Part shown: positions 1 through 8,831 of the stretch, piece by piece | How positions within the stretch are numbered: position 1 is the first letter of the stretch | How the letters are laid out: the number at the start of each line of letters is the position of its first letter | NCBI RefSeq assembly: GCF_019834675.1 | Contig: NZ_JABUBU010000001.1 | Location: forward strand, 1-64,000 | From: Rhodococcoides corynebacterioides | GTDB taxonomy: Bacteria > Actinomycetota > Actinomycetes > Mycobacteriales > Mycobacteriaceae | DNA: 64,000 bases | Reading direction: 5' to 3' | Notes under the pieces: generated by a model | What the model saw: the letters and a program-made list of their open reading frames with translations, nothing else | The model's database searches: none | Told to the model about the DNA's origin: nothing | Translations under genes and position numbers: made by a program

Positions 1-817
1 AGTCGGGGGTACGGGGGGCCGTCACGCTCGGAACCACCGCGGCGACGTCCTCGGCCGTGACCGTCGGGAACGGTCCCGTCGAGCGCGACGTGGTGGGCGC
101 AGCGGTGGCGCTCGTCCCGGTGGCCGGGACCGCGTCGGCAATGGCCGGGACCTCGGGGGCGACGGTCCGATCGGCCGTCACGACGATCGCGCCGGTCACC
201 GCGGCCGCGAGGGCCACGGCCGCCGCAGCGGCGGCGAGGACGACCGGGAGGCGCCGACGGCCGACGCCGGCAGGGACGACCACCGTCGGGGCGGCGGCGG
301 GAGGCGGCGCCAGTCCGCCGGCGTGGCGCGCGGCGGCGAGGGCGACGTCGAGTGGTTCGTCGGGGGCGCCGGACAGCACGGTGTCCGGAAGCAGTTCCAC
401 CCCGGTGAGCGAGAGGAACTCCAGCGAATCACGCAGCGCGGCAACCTGGTCGGCGGTCCAGGTGCCCGGGTGCGCGACGGCGACCACGTCGGCGTCGGGC
501 CGGGTGCGGTCGATCAGGTGCAGCAGCACCGTGGCCAGCAGGTCCTCCGCGCGCAGGACCGCGCCGTGGGCGGACACCACCCCGGCCGGGTCGCCGACGT
601 GCTCGACGAAGCGATCGACGACATCGACCCCGTCGGGCGCGGTGTCGGGGTCCGGACGCGTCAGGGAGGACGACCCGTCGGGCAGCAGGTGGAGGACGGT
701 GTCGGTCACGACGGGCACGCGCACCATCTCGCCGGTCTCGGCGGACAGCACCACGGCGGCCGCGGCACGGTCGGTGACGTGCAGGCCCAGGATGCGGTGC
801 GGCACAGGCGTGGTCAT
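1..817 (-). CDS. Truncated-type Hsp70-like membrane protein, partial at window edge
   Basis: Reading leftwards from an ATG at 817, an open frame of 272 codons runs off the left edge. The first ~165 residues resemble the N-terminal half of the Hsp70-like protein encoded two genes upstream: both carry an AHP-x-x-W motif (VAVAHPGTWTADQV here, VVVAHPTEWSSYTV there). No phosphate-2 or adenosine motif follows, so it is probably not a working ATPase. A hydrophobic Ala/Val segment at about residues 189-212 looks like one membrane span, followed by a Thr/Pro/Ala-rich tail. The ATG overlaps the stop of the LuxR gene (ATGA), so it is the third gene of a leftward operon. The layout recalls type VII secretion-associated proteins of the Rv3446c family, but that is inference. 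Confidence 0.75.
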   Translation of the reverse strand, partial: MTTPVPHRILGLHVTDRAAAAVVLSAETGEMVRVPVVTDTVLHLLPDGSSSLTRPDPDTAPDGVDVVDRFVEHVGDPAGVVSAHGAVLRAEDLLATVLLHLIDRTRPDADVVAVAHPGTWTADQVAALRDSLEFLSLTGVELLPDTVLSGAPDEPLDVALAAARHAGGLAPPPAAAPTVVVPAGVGRRRLPVVLAAAAAAVALAAAVTGAIVVTADRTVAPEVPAIADAVPATGTSATAAPTTSRSTGPFPTVTAEDVAAVVPSVTAPRTPD

Positions 818-2667
818 GGGCGGTCGCGCTCCTCCTGCTGTCCGTAGCCCGCGGCACGCAACATCGACAGCAGTTGTGAGCGGGAGCCGGCGCCCAGGCG
901 TCGCCGGATGCGGGCGACGTGGTGTTCGACGGTCTTCGCCGAAATGTACATGCGGGCGCCGATCTCCCGGTACGTCAGACCCAGCACCAGATGTTGCGCG
1001 ACCTCCGCCTCCCGCCCGGTGAGTTCACCGGTCGACGACGCGGTGTCGGGGACGGCCGCGGCCGAGGTGATCTCCCGCGCGGTCTGCAGCAGTGCGGTGG
1101 CGGTGCGGGTGTCGTCGACGCGCAGGGCCGCGTCGCTGGCCAATCGCGCTGCTTCCCAGGCGTGGCCGAACCGTTCGAGGGAGCGGGTGCAGGCACGGAC
1201 CTCGTCGGCGTCGGGCTCGCCCTGCAGGACGCGCAGCCAGCACCGACCGGCGGCGGCCACCGCGGCGGCATGGGGACTGTGGGCGGCCAGGGCGCCGAGG
1301 ACGCGGGCGTGCGGCACCAGGTCGGCCGGGGCGCTCGCGAGGATGGCGGCCTGCACGCCGTACCAGTGCCACGCCGTCGCCCACAGCGGCGGCTCGCCGA
1401 GGGACGCGAGGAGCGACGACGTCGTCTCGACGGCATGACGGATACGGCCGGCATCACCCAGACGTGTTGCCGCGAGCCACAGTTCACCGATCGGCAGCAC
1501 GGTGTAGAGATCGGGCTCGACCTCCACGAGCAGTCGGTGCGCGTCGGCGATCGTCGCGGCGAGCGCACCGGCGTCGCCGCGACGACGCGCGACCGCGGCG
1601 CGAAGTCCGCTCCACCACAGGCTGTCCCGTCGATCGAGGCCGTCGGGATCCGTCTCGCGGACGCGAGCCTCGGCGGCGTCCGTGTCGCCCAGCAGCATCG
1701 CCGCCCAGGCGCCGAGCAACCGGGCGCGGGGCGTGGCCGCCTCGCTCAGAACCTCGCGAGTCGTGCGGGGATCACCGAGATGCACGGCGAGCAGACCGGC
1801 CACCGACGCGGGGTGGTCCTCCGTCGACGGGCCGGTGAGCGCGCAGGCGCGCAGCACGGAACTCAGAGCGGCAGTGGGGGTCTCGGACACCGACACGAGC
1901 ATCCCCTCGGCCACCAGTGTGTCCCGCGCCGTCGCGCTGGTGGGTAGTCCCGTCCCGGCCGCGGCGACGAAGGACGCCGCCGTGTCACGGTCCCCGACCG
2001 CGAGCAGGGAGACCACCGCATGGGCGACGTCGGAACCGACTCGGGCAGCGCCGAGCCAGCGATACACCGCGGCCGCGTGCGACGGTGCGCCGCGGTGCAG
2101 CGCCACCGTCGCGGCCACCCGTGCGGCCGAGCGGAGGTCGTCGTCACTGCTCGACGGGTCCGTGAGCACGACGTCGGCGTGCTGGGTCGCGGTGTCCAGG
2201 TCTCCGGCCGTCAGTGCGGCGCGGGCCCGCGGTACGGCGGCCCGCCGCGGGTCGGCGCCCGCGGCGACGGCGGCGTCCCACAGGGCGGCTGCTTCGTCCG
2301 TCGGTGCCGATGCTGCTGCGCGCGTAAGGAACTCGACGAGGGTGGGGAGTCGGACGCCGGCGTCGGCCAATGCGGCCGCGGTGTCCGGGGCGAGTACCCC
2401 CGCGTCGAGCAGGGAGGCGGTGACGCGGCGCAGCAGAAGGGTGCTGCCGTGCGGGCCGACCGTGTGGCGCAGGACCGACGGCGGGTCCGGCGGCGCGCCC
2501 ACCCGCTCGATCGCGCGGACGGCGTCGGGAATCGGCAGCGCGGCGAGCTCCGCGACCAGATAGGGATCGGGGGTGACCCCCACCGACCGCAGCGCGAGCA
2601 CGGTCAGCGCGGGGTGGTCCTGGACGTCGACGGTCGAGGTGCCGGCCGGGGCGTCGTCGAGGGTCAC
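814..2667 (-). CDS. LuxR-family regulator with long helical sensor region
   Basis: 617-residue protein starting at a GTG that overlaps the stop of the Hsp70-like gene by four bases (GTGA); its own stop overlaps the next start (ATGA). The C-terminus is a clear LuxR/GerE helix-turn-helix (SSTGELTGREAEVAQHLVLG, then TYREIGARMYISAKTVEHHV). About 530 residues of Ala/Asp/Arg-rich helical sequence precede it, resembling TPR-like repeats. No Walker A motif is visible, unlike MalT/LAL regulators. Its place between two Hsp70-like genes and divergent from the iniBAC-like operon suggests control of one or both. A LuxR-like regulator, IniR, lies near iniBAC in mycobacteria as I recall, so an equivalent role is plausible but inferred. 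Confidence 0.85.
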   Translation of the reverse strand: MTLDDAPAGTSTVDVQDHPALTVLALRSVGVTPDPYLVAELAALPIPDAVRAIERVGAPPDPPSVLRHTVGPHGSTLLLRRVTASLLDAGVLAPDTAAALADAGVRLPTLVEFLTRAAASAPTDEAAALWDAAVAAGADPRRAAVPRARAALTAGDLDTATQHADVVLTDPSSSDDDLRSAARVAATVALHRGAPSHAAAVYRWLGAARVGSDVAHAVVSLLAVGDRDTAASFVAAAGTGLPTSATARDTLVAEGMLVSVSETPTAALSSVLRACALTGPSTEDHPASVAGLLAVHLGDPRTTREVLSEAATPRARLLGAWAAMLLGDTDAAEARVRETDPDGLDRRDSLWWSGLRAAVARRRGDAGALAATIADAHRLLVEVEPDLYTVLPIGELWLAATRLGDAGRIRHAVETTSSLLASLGEPPLWATAWHWYGVQAAILASAPADLVPHARVLGALAAHSPHAAAVAAAGRCWLRVLQGEPDADEVRACTRSLERFGHAWEAARLASDAALRVDDTRTATALLQTAREITSAAAVPDTASSTGELTGREAEVAQHLVLGLTYREIGARMYISAKTVEHHVARIRRRLGAGSRSQLLSMLRAAGYGQQEERDRP

Positions 2668-4415
2668 CGTCCGGTGAGTCCGCCGAGGAGTCCGCCCACG
2701 CCCTGCCCGACCCCGCCGACCACCGATCCGGCCGTGTCGCCCACGCCGCCCACCACGCCGCCGACACCCTCGGCGACGCCGCCGACACCGTTGGCGACGC
2801 CACCCACCACGTTCGGGGGTGTGAACTGGGGGAGCGACGGCGACTGGAACGTCGGCGCCGGGGGCGGGGTGTAGGCGGGCACGGTCGGCGCATTCACCGA
2901 CGGCACCTGCAGGTTCGGAGCCGGTACACCCGGAATCTCGGCGGCGCCGGTCGGCGCGGTACCCGTCGTCCCCGGCGCGGTGCCGGTGGTGGGTGCCCCG
3001 GCCGCGGTGCTGCCGGGGATGCGAGCGCCCGTCGAGGGATCGATCGCCCCGGCGGTGGACCCGGTGGTGGCCGAGCCGCCCCCGGACGTCGTGCCGGCGC
3101 CGGCGGGGTCGGTCGCGGACGCCGGTTCGACGACGGCGCTGGTGGTGGGGGAGTCGGAGATCGGGTTGTCGACGACGCCGGTCGCCACCCCCACGGACAG
3201 CCCGCCCGCGGCCAGCACGGCGACGGCCGCGGCGACACCGACGACGACGCCCGCGCGTCGTCGTCCGGTGGCGGGCTTGGCGTGCGAGTGCGGGGTGACG
3301 GGCACCGGCGGGAGGGCGCGCTCGGGACGTCGCTCGACGGGGGCGATGAGGTCGGTCTCGGCGTCGTCGGTGGCCGCACCTGCGGTCGCGGCCGGGACCG
3401 CCGCCGCGAGCCGGGTCGCGGTGAGCGCGGCGCCCCACGCGGACGTCGCCGCGGGGTCCGAGCTCAGGGTCAGCGGCACGCGCAGCCGCGCGGACAGGGT
3501 CTCGGTCAGCAGCGGAATCGCACCGCCGCCGCCGGCGAGCACCACCCGCGCGACGGCGGCGGGTTCGACGCCGGCCGACCGCAGGGCGTCGTCGACGACG
3601 CGGACCACGTCGTCGACGCTCTCCCGCAGCAGTTCCTCGAGTTCGGAGCGCACCACCCGCACGTCGGCGGACACCCCGGGCAGCCGCACGGGCACCACGG
3701 TGTCGGTGTCGGCGGACAGGGCCTCCTTGGCGGCGGCGCAGTGATCGCGCAGCTCGGCCAGGGCGGTGACGGTGGCCGGGTCGGCGGGATCGAGGCCGTC
3801 GGTGTCGACCTGCGCGAGGACGTGGCCGAGCAGCGCGCCGTCGATCCAGGCGCCGCCGGTCTCGTCGGACCGGACGCTCCGGCCGATCAGGGCGGGCTCG
3901 TCCCCGGTGCGCACGACCGAGGCGGTGGTGCCGGTCTGTCCCTGATCGACGACGGCGACGACGCCGTCGGACACGGCGTCGGGGGTCTGCTGCAGCCAGG
4001 CGACGGTGCACAGGGCCTCGGGGGCGAACTCGGCGTCGATGCCGCGCTCGGCCGCGGCCGCGCGCAGCCGCTCGACGGTGTACGACGACCATTCGGTGGG
4101 ATGCGCGACGACGACGTGTGCGTGCGTGCCGGCCTCCTCGACCAGGCACGCGAGGGTGCGGGCGACCAGCTCGTCGCCGGAGAAGGTGCGTCCGTCGTCG
4201 GTCACGAGGTCGACGGGGTCACCGACGCGTCCGGCGAAGCCGCGCACGACGGAGCCGGACCGGGCCGCGGCGTCGGCGAATCGGGTGTCGCCGGACGGGG
4301 CGATCTCGAGGGCGGTGGGACGCGCGACGACCCGCGCGTCGTGCAGATCGGCCGATGTCGCCGAGACGGCGATCGCCGTGGCCGTACCGACCTTCGTGCC
4401 CAACCCTGACGCCAT
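2664..4415 (-). CDS. Hsp70/actin-fold membrane protein with Pro/Gly-rich tail
   Basis: 583 residues from an ATG at 4415, chosen because GGGAG lies about 8 bases upstream and the phosphate-1-like motif (LGTKVGTATAIAV) begins immediately. Hsp70-type ATPase signatures appear in order: phosphate-1; an AHPTEW segment; phosphate-2 (VVDQGQTGTTASVV replacing DLGGGT); and the adenosine motif (VVLAGGGGAIPLL). After the ~370-residue ATPase domain there is no substrate-binding domain. Instead comes a linker, one membrane span (VVVGVAAAVAVLAAGGLSV) and an exported-looking Pro/Thr/Gly-rich tail ending in GG-V repeats. Family membership is clear; function is unknown. First gene of the leftward operon, divergent from the iniB-like gene. 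An in-frame start at 4490 is possible but lacks a good ribosome site. Confidence 0.85.
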   Translation of the reverse strand: MASGLGTKVGTATAIAVSATSADLHDARVVARPTALEIAPSGDTRFADAAARSGSVVRGFAGRVGDPVDLVTDDGRTFSGDELVARTLACLVEEAGTHAHVVVAHPTEWSSYTVERLRAAAAERGIDAEFAPEALCTVAWLQQTPDAVSDGVVAVVDQGQTGTTASVVRTGDEPALIGRSVRSDETGGAWIDGALLGHVLAQVDTDGLDPADPATVTALAELRDHCAAAKEALSADTDTVVPVRLPGVSADVRVVRSELEELLRESVDDVVRVVDDALRSAGVEPAAVARVVLAGGGGAIPLLTETLSARLRVPLTLSSDPAATSAWGAALTATRLAAAVPAATAGAATDDAETDLIAPVERRPERALPPVPVTPHSHAKPATGRRRAGVVVGVAAAVAVLAAGGLSVGVATGVVDNPISDSPTTSAVVEPASATDPAGAGTTSGGGSATTGSTAGAIDPSTGARIPGSTAAGAPTTGTAPGTTGTAPTGAAEIPGVPAPNLQVPSVNAPTVPAYTPPPAPTFQSPSLPQFTPPNVVGGVANGVGGVAEGVGGVVGGVGDTAGSVVGGVGQGVGGLLGGLTGR

Positions 4416-4592
4416 GTCGCCGACTCCCGTTCGCAGTGTCACCCGTCCGCCCGGGACGTCGTCCGCCTGCGGTGGTTCGTTACACATCACAGCACGTACC
4501 GCGCGGTAACGGGGACCGATCCCCTATACCCCCTAATGCCCCCGATCAGAACCCCGATCGGCCCCGGGATGACAGAAGGGGGCTCGGCCCCG

Positions 4593-4621
4593 TTGGGACG
4601 GATCACGAAACTTCCTAACGT
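4593..4621 (+). promoter_or_regulatory. Candidate promoter of the iniB-like operon
   Basis: TTGGGA (4593-4598), a 17-base spacer, then TAACGT (4616-4621), a TANNNT-type -10 element. It lies about 60 bases before the ATG at 4682 in the 266-base divergent spacer shared with the Hsp70-like gene. Spacing and hexamers fit an actinobacterial sigma-A promoter; no mapped start is available. Confidence 0.45.
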
Positions 4622-4681
4622 CGACGACAACGCGCCGAGACCCTCGGCCGGCACGAGCCCCTCGACGATCGGACACCCACG

Positions 4682-7600
4682 ATGGCCACCAATGCCGTTC
4701 TCGACTTCATCCTCAACCTGCTTCGCGACGACAAGGCCGCCGCCGCCTACTGCGCCGATCCGCAGCGCGCGCTGAACGCCGCCGGTCTGCCCGAGGTGTG
4801 CCCCGCCGACATCGTGGCCGTGGCGCCGATGGTGTCCGAGTCGGGCCTGTTCGACGGCGGCTCGCGGCTGGCGTCGATCGTGAACGCCGGCAACGTGACC
4901 AACACGATCACGAACACGAACACGGGCGGCGACATCACCAACACCTTCGCCCCCACGCTCGTCGGCGGCTCGCTGGCCGCAGGGACGATCGGCGCCATCA
5001 GCAACGTCGGCAACAACAACACCTTCGGGAACTTCGACCTCGGTGGGCTGAACTTCGGGAACGTCGACTTCGGCAACGCCGACTTCGGATTCCTCGATTT
5101 CGGCGGGCTCGACTTCGGGGCGATCGACCTCGGTGGGCTCAACATCTTCGACAGCGCGTTCGACTTCGGCAACCTCGATTTCGGTGCCATCGATTTCGGC
5201 GCCCTCGACCTCGGTGCCATCGACTTCGGCGCATTCGACCTCGGGTCGCTGAGCCTGGGTGACCTGACCCTGGGCGATCTGGACCTCGCCGGCCAGTTCA
5301 CCACCATCCTCGCCCTTGTCATCGGCAACGGACTGTCCCTCGGCGGCGAGCTCGCCGCCCAGTTCGGCGCTGCACTCGGTGCGGCCCTCGACGGACTGCT
5401 CGCCCTGGGCGGACTGCTCGACCTCGACGTCCTCGCCGAACTCGGCGCCACGCTGGCCGGTGCGCTCACCGCCGCACTGGGCCTCGGCGCCGGAGCCGGC
5501 GCGCAGCTCACCGCCGCACTGGACGCCGTGCTCGGCACGATCACCGACCTCGACCTCGGCGGCGCCCTCGATCTGTCCGGCGCGCTCGGCGGTGCCCTCG
5601 AGCTGGGCGGCGCCCTGAGCGCCAACCTCGGCGCTGCCCTCGGCGGCGTCCTCGGTACCGCCGTCACCGCGGGTGGAGCGCTCGGCGCCGAACTCGCTGC
5701 CGCCCTCACCGGTGGACTCGGCCTGGCCGGCGGCCTCGGCGTGATCCTCGGCGGTGCCCTCGGTGCCGGCGCCGACCTGACCGGGTCGCTGACCGCCGGA
5801 CTCGGTGCGGCCGTCGACGCCGCCGGTGATCTCGGCGCCACCCTGACCGGCATGCTCGACGCCGACGTCATCGCGGCGCTCGCCGGCTCGCTCACCACCG
5901 CACTCTCCGGCGCGCTGGAGACCGCCCTCACCCTCGGCGGCGACATCGCCGGCGAGTTCGGTGCCGGCCTCGGCCTGCTACTCGGCGGCGTCGTCGACGC
6001 GGCCGGCGGACTCGATCTCGACGCTCTCCTCGGTGTCGGCGGCAGCCTCGGCGCCGCGCTCACCGGTGCCCTCGGCCTCGGCGGCGGCCTCGCCGCGCAG
6101 CTCGGCGCGGCCCTCGACGGTGCGCTGGGACTGGCCGGCGGTCTGGACCTCGCGGGCGACCTCGGTGCCGGCCTCAGCGCTGCCCTCGCCGGCGCGCTGA
6201 CCGCCGGCGGCGCCGTCGTTGGCGACCTGGGTGCAGCCTTCGGCGCCGTGCTCGGCGGTGTGCTCGGCGGCGACCTGACCGGTGACCTCGGTGCGCAGCT
6301 CGCCGGCCTCCTCGGCGGCGGCCTCGACCTCGACGCCGCTCTCGCCGCGGTGCTGGGCCTCGGCGGCGGGCTGGGCGGTGTGCTCGACCTCGGCGGTGCC
6401 CTCGACCTCGGCGGTGCCCTGGACCTGGACGGCGCCCTGGCCGCCGCGCTCGGCGCGGGCGGACTGCTCACCGGTGACCTTCAGGCGCTGCTCGGCGGCG
6501 ACCTCGCGGCCCAGCTGGCGGCGGGCCTGGCCACCGGCCTGGCGCTCGGCGGCGAGGCCGCCGGTCAGCTCGGACTGGCACTCGGCGGCGTGCTCAGCGG
6601 GGTCACCGACCTGGCGGCCGGTGCCGACCTCGGTGCGGCCCTCGCCGCGGCGCTCGGTCTGACGGGCGCGGGCGCGGCCACGCTGGCCGGTGCGCTCGAC
6701 GCCGCGCTGGGCCTGGGCGGCGGACTGGACCTGACCGGTGACCTCGGCGCCACCGTCGGCGGGGCCCTGAGCGGTGTGCTGGCGGCGGGTGGCGACATCG
6801 CCGCCACCATCGGCGGCACCCTGGGCGGCGCGCTCGGCGGCGCCCTCGCGGCCGACCTGCAGGCACAGCTGGTGGGCCTGCTGGCCGGTGGCCTGGACCT
6901 GGAGGGTGCCCTGGGCGCGGTGCTCGGCGCCGCCGCTGGCCTCGACCTCGGTGCGGATCTGACCGGCGCTCTCGCCGGAGTCATCGGCACCGGACTGGAC
7001 CTGGACGGGCTGCTCGCCGGCGATCTCGCGGCCCAGCTCTCCGCCGGTCTGGCCGCAGCGCTCGGCGTCGGCGGCGAACTGGCCGGCACCGTCGGTGCCG
7101 CGCTCGGCGGCTCGCTGGCCGGCGTGACGGACCTGGCCGCGGGTGCGGATCTGGGTGCGGCTCTGGCCGCGGCACTGGGTCTGACCGGTGCGGGCGCGGC
7201 CACGCTGGCCGGTGCGCTCGACGCCGCACTCGGCCTGGGCGGCGGACTGGACCTGACGGGTGACCTGGCCGCCACCCTGAGCGGCGTGCTGGCAGCGGGT
7301 GGCGACGTCGCCGCCACCATCGGCGGCACCCTGGGCGGCGCGCTCGGCGGCGCCCTGACCGCCGACCTGCAGGCCCAGCTCTCGGCGCTGCTGGCCGGCG
7401 GACTGGACCTCGACGCCGCCCTGGGCACGGTGCTCGGTGCGGCCCCCGAGCTCGACCTCGGTGCGGACCTGACCGGCGCGCTGACCGGCGCCATCGGCAC
7501 CGGCCTCGGACTGATCGGCGGCGTCGCCCTCCCCGACACCGGCCTCGACATCACCGGCGGACTCGCCGGTGCCCTCGGCGCCGGCGGTGCCGCGGCAGCC

Positions 7601-8746
7601 GGACTGGGCGGCACCCTGGGCGCCGTCCTCGGCGGCACGGTCCTCGGCGACCTGGACACCGACGCCCTGCTCGCCGGTGACCTGAGCGGTGCCGTGGCCG
7701 GTGCCCTCGGCGGCGCGCTGGACGCCGACGCCGCCTTGGTGGGCGACCTCACCACGGCCCTCACCGGGGCACTCGACGTCGCGGGCGTCGTCGACGCCGC
7801 CGGCGGTGTGACCGGCGACCTGTCCGCAGCACTCGGCGCGGCCTTCGGCGTCGGCGGGTCCGTCGGCACCGAACTGGGCGGCGCGCTCGGCGCGGTCCTC
7901 GGCGCGTCGGGCGCCGTCGACGTGGCCGGCACGCTCGGTGCCGCGCTGGGCGCCGGCGGTGAGCTCACCGGTGCTCTCGACGCGGCCCTGAACGGCGCGC
8001 TCGCCGCCGGTGGCGCGATCGACACCGACGGTCTGCTCGACGTCACCGCCACCATCGACAGCAACCTCGGCACGGTCCTCGGCGGCGGCATCGTCGCCGG
8101 TGGCGAGATCGCCGGCGGACTCGGTGCGGGCGTCGTCGACGCCGCCGACACCCTGGCCGGAGCCGGACTGGACGCGGCCACCGGTGCCACGGCCGGCATC
8201 GGTGGAGCCCTCGCCTCCGACGGCGCCCTCGGCGCCGGCCTGGGTCTGGGGACGGGCCTCGGTCTGGACACCGGCCTCGTCGGCGACCTCGCCGGCACGG
8301 TCGACACGACGGGCGCCCTGGGCGGCGTCGTCGACACCGCCGGTGACCTCGGTGGGGCGGCGGATGTCGCCGGCACCGTCGGTGGCGCGGTCGGCGGTGT
8401 GCTCGGCGGCGGCGCCGCGGTCGGCGGTGCACTCGGCGGCGCGGTGGACGCCGGCGGTGCGCTCGGTGGCGCGGTGGACGCGGGTGGCGCCGTCGGCACC
8501 ACCGCCGACACCACCGGCGATCTCACCGGCGGGGTGGCGGACACCTGGCAGGACGTGAACGCGGACGACGCCTTCGGCGGCGTCGGTGCGGTCGCCGACA
8601 CGGCCGGTGACGTCACCGGCGGCCTGACCGGTGGTCTCACCGGTGCGCTGGGCGGCGGACTGGGCGGTGCTCTCGGCGGTGGCGTCGACGCCGGCCAGGA
8701 GGCCGTGATCGACACCGCGGCCGATCAGGCCGACGACACCCAGTAG
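4682..8746 (+). CDS. iniB: IniB-like giant Gly/Ala/Leu/Asp repeat protein
   Basis: 1354 residues. Residues 1-55 match the IniB N-terminal domain (MATNAVLDFILNLLRDDKAA, then a segment with CADPQRALNAAGLPEVCPAD). Residues ~60-115 are Asn/Thr-rich (NTITNTNTGG). Residues ~115-205 form pentapeptide-like repeats with F/L every fifth position (FGNVDFGNADFGFLDFGG). The rest is a low-complexity array built from Gly, Ala, Leu and Asp. It is far longer than the roughly 480-residue mycobacterial IniB. Composition and the neighbouring dynamin-like GTPases suggest a cell-envelope or membrane-associated partner; the biochemical role is unknown. No signal peptide is evident. The ribosome site is weak. Strong repeat composition also creates long spurious antisense frames. 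Confidence 0.85.
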   Translation: MATNAVLDFILNLLRDDKAAAAYCADPQRALNAAGLPEVCPADIVAVAPMVSESGLFDGGSRLASIVNAGNVTNTITNTNTGGDITNTFAPTLVGGSLAAGTIGAISNVGNNNTFGNFDLGGLNFGNVDFGNADFGFLDFGGLDFGAIDLGGLNIFDSAFDFGNLDFGAIDFGALDLGAIDFGAFDLGSLSLGDLTLGDLDLAGQFTTILALVIGNGLSLGGELAAQFGAALGAALDGLLALGGLLDLDVLAELGATLAGALTAALGLGAGAGAQLTAALDAVLGTITDLDLGGALDLSGALGGALELGGALSANLGAALGGVLGTAVTAGGALGAELAAALTGGLGLAGGLGVILGGALGAGADLTGSLTAGLGAAVDAAGDLGATLTGMLDADVIAALAGSLTTALSGALETALTLGGDIAGEFGAGLGLLLGGVVDAAGGLDLDALLGVGGSLGAALTGALGLGGGLAAQLGAALDGALGLAGGLDLAGDLGAGLSAALAGALTAGGAVVGDLGAAFGAVLGGVLGGDLTGDLGAQLAGLLGGGLDLDAALAAVLGLGGGLGGVLDLGGALDLGGALDLDGALAAALGAGGLLTGDLQALLGGDLAAQLAAGLATGLALGGEAAGQLGLALGGVLSGVTDLAAGADLGAALAAALGLTGAGAATLAGALDAALGLGGGLDLTGDLGATVGGALSGVLAAGGDIAATIGGTLGGALGGALAADLQAQLVGLLAGGLDLEGALGAVLGAAAGLDLGADLTGALAGVIGTGLDLDGLLAGDLAAQLSAGLAAALGVGGELAGTVGAALGGSLAGVTDLAAGADLGAALAAALGLTGAGAATLAGALDAALGLGGGLDLTGDLAATLSGVLAAGGDVAATIGGTLGGALGGALTADLQAQLSALLAGGLDLDAALGTVLGAAPELDLGADLTGALTGAIGTGLGLIGGVALPDTGLDITGGLAGALGAGGAAAAGLGGTLGAVLGGTVLGDLDTDALLAGDLSGAVAGALGGALDADAALVGDLTTALTGALDVAGVVDAAGGVTGDLSAALGAAFGVGGSVGTELGGALGAVLGASGAVDVAGTLGAALGAGGELTGALDAALNGALAAGGAIDTDGLLDVTATIDSNLGTVLGGGIVAGGEIAGGLGAGVVDAADTLAGAGLDAATGATAGIGGALASDGALGAGLGLGTGLGLDTGLVGDLAGTVDTTGALGGVVDTAGDLGGAADVAGTVGGAVGGVLGGGAAVGGALGGAVDAGGALGGAVDAGGAVGTTADTTGDLTGGVADTWQDVNADDAFGGVGAVADTAGDVTGGLTGGLTGALGGGLGGALGGGVDAGQEAVIDTAADQADDTQ
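6608..7509 (+). repeat. Internal tandem duplication in the iniB-like gene
   Basis: A segment starting at 6608 recurs at 7130 (offset 522 bases, 174 codons). Both encode TDLAAGADLGAALAAALGLT, then nearly the same ~120 residues through the ADLQAQL and ADLTGAL segments. After a four-codon loss in the second copy the offset becomes 510 bases (compare 6801 with 7311). The copies remain highly similar, indicating a fairly recent in-frame duplication. Confidence 0.8.
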
Positions 8747-8777
8747 GACCGGCCCCATCCCGGTACGGCCCGGAACA

Positions 8778-8816
8778 CGACGACCCCGCACGCGCTCCCC
8801 GCGTGCGGGGTCGTCG
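8778..8816 (+). terminator. Perfect 17-bp hairpin between iniB-like and iniA-like genes
   Basis: Arms 8778-8794 and 8800-8816 are perfect complements (CGACGACCCCGCACGCG and its reverse complement) around a 5-base loop. No T-run follows. It sits in the 85-base gap after the iniB-like stop, 16 bases before the next start. It could act as an attenuator, partial terminator or 3'-end stabiliser that sets iniB expression apart from the GTPase genes. Confidence 0.6.
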
Positions 8817-8831
8817 CTTACGGTAGGAACA

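Noticed and set aside
2668..4149. In-frame N-terminal extension of the LuxR gene
   Set aside because: It reads the Hsp70-like gene in another frame and is Arg/Gly-rich; the overlapping GTG start at 2667 explains the regulator.
5978..8791. Long leftward frames (up to 937 residues) over the iniB-like gene
   Set aside because: The repeat composition has no stops in several frames; the Gly/Ala/Gln-rich product has no start site or family.
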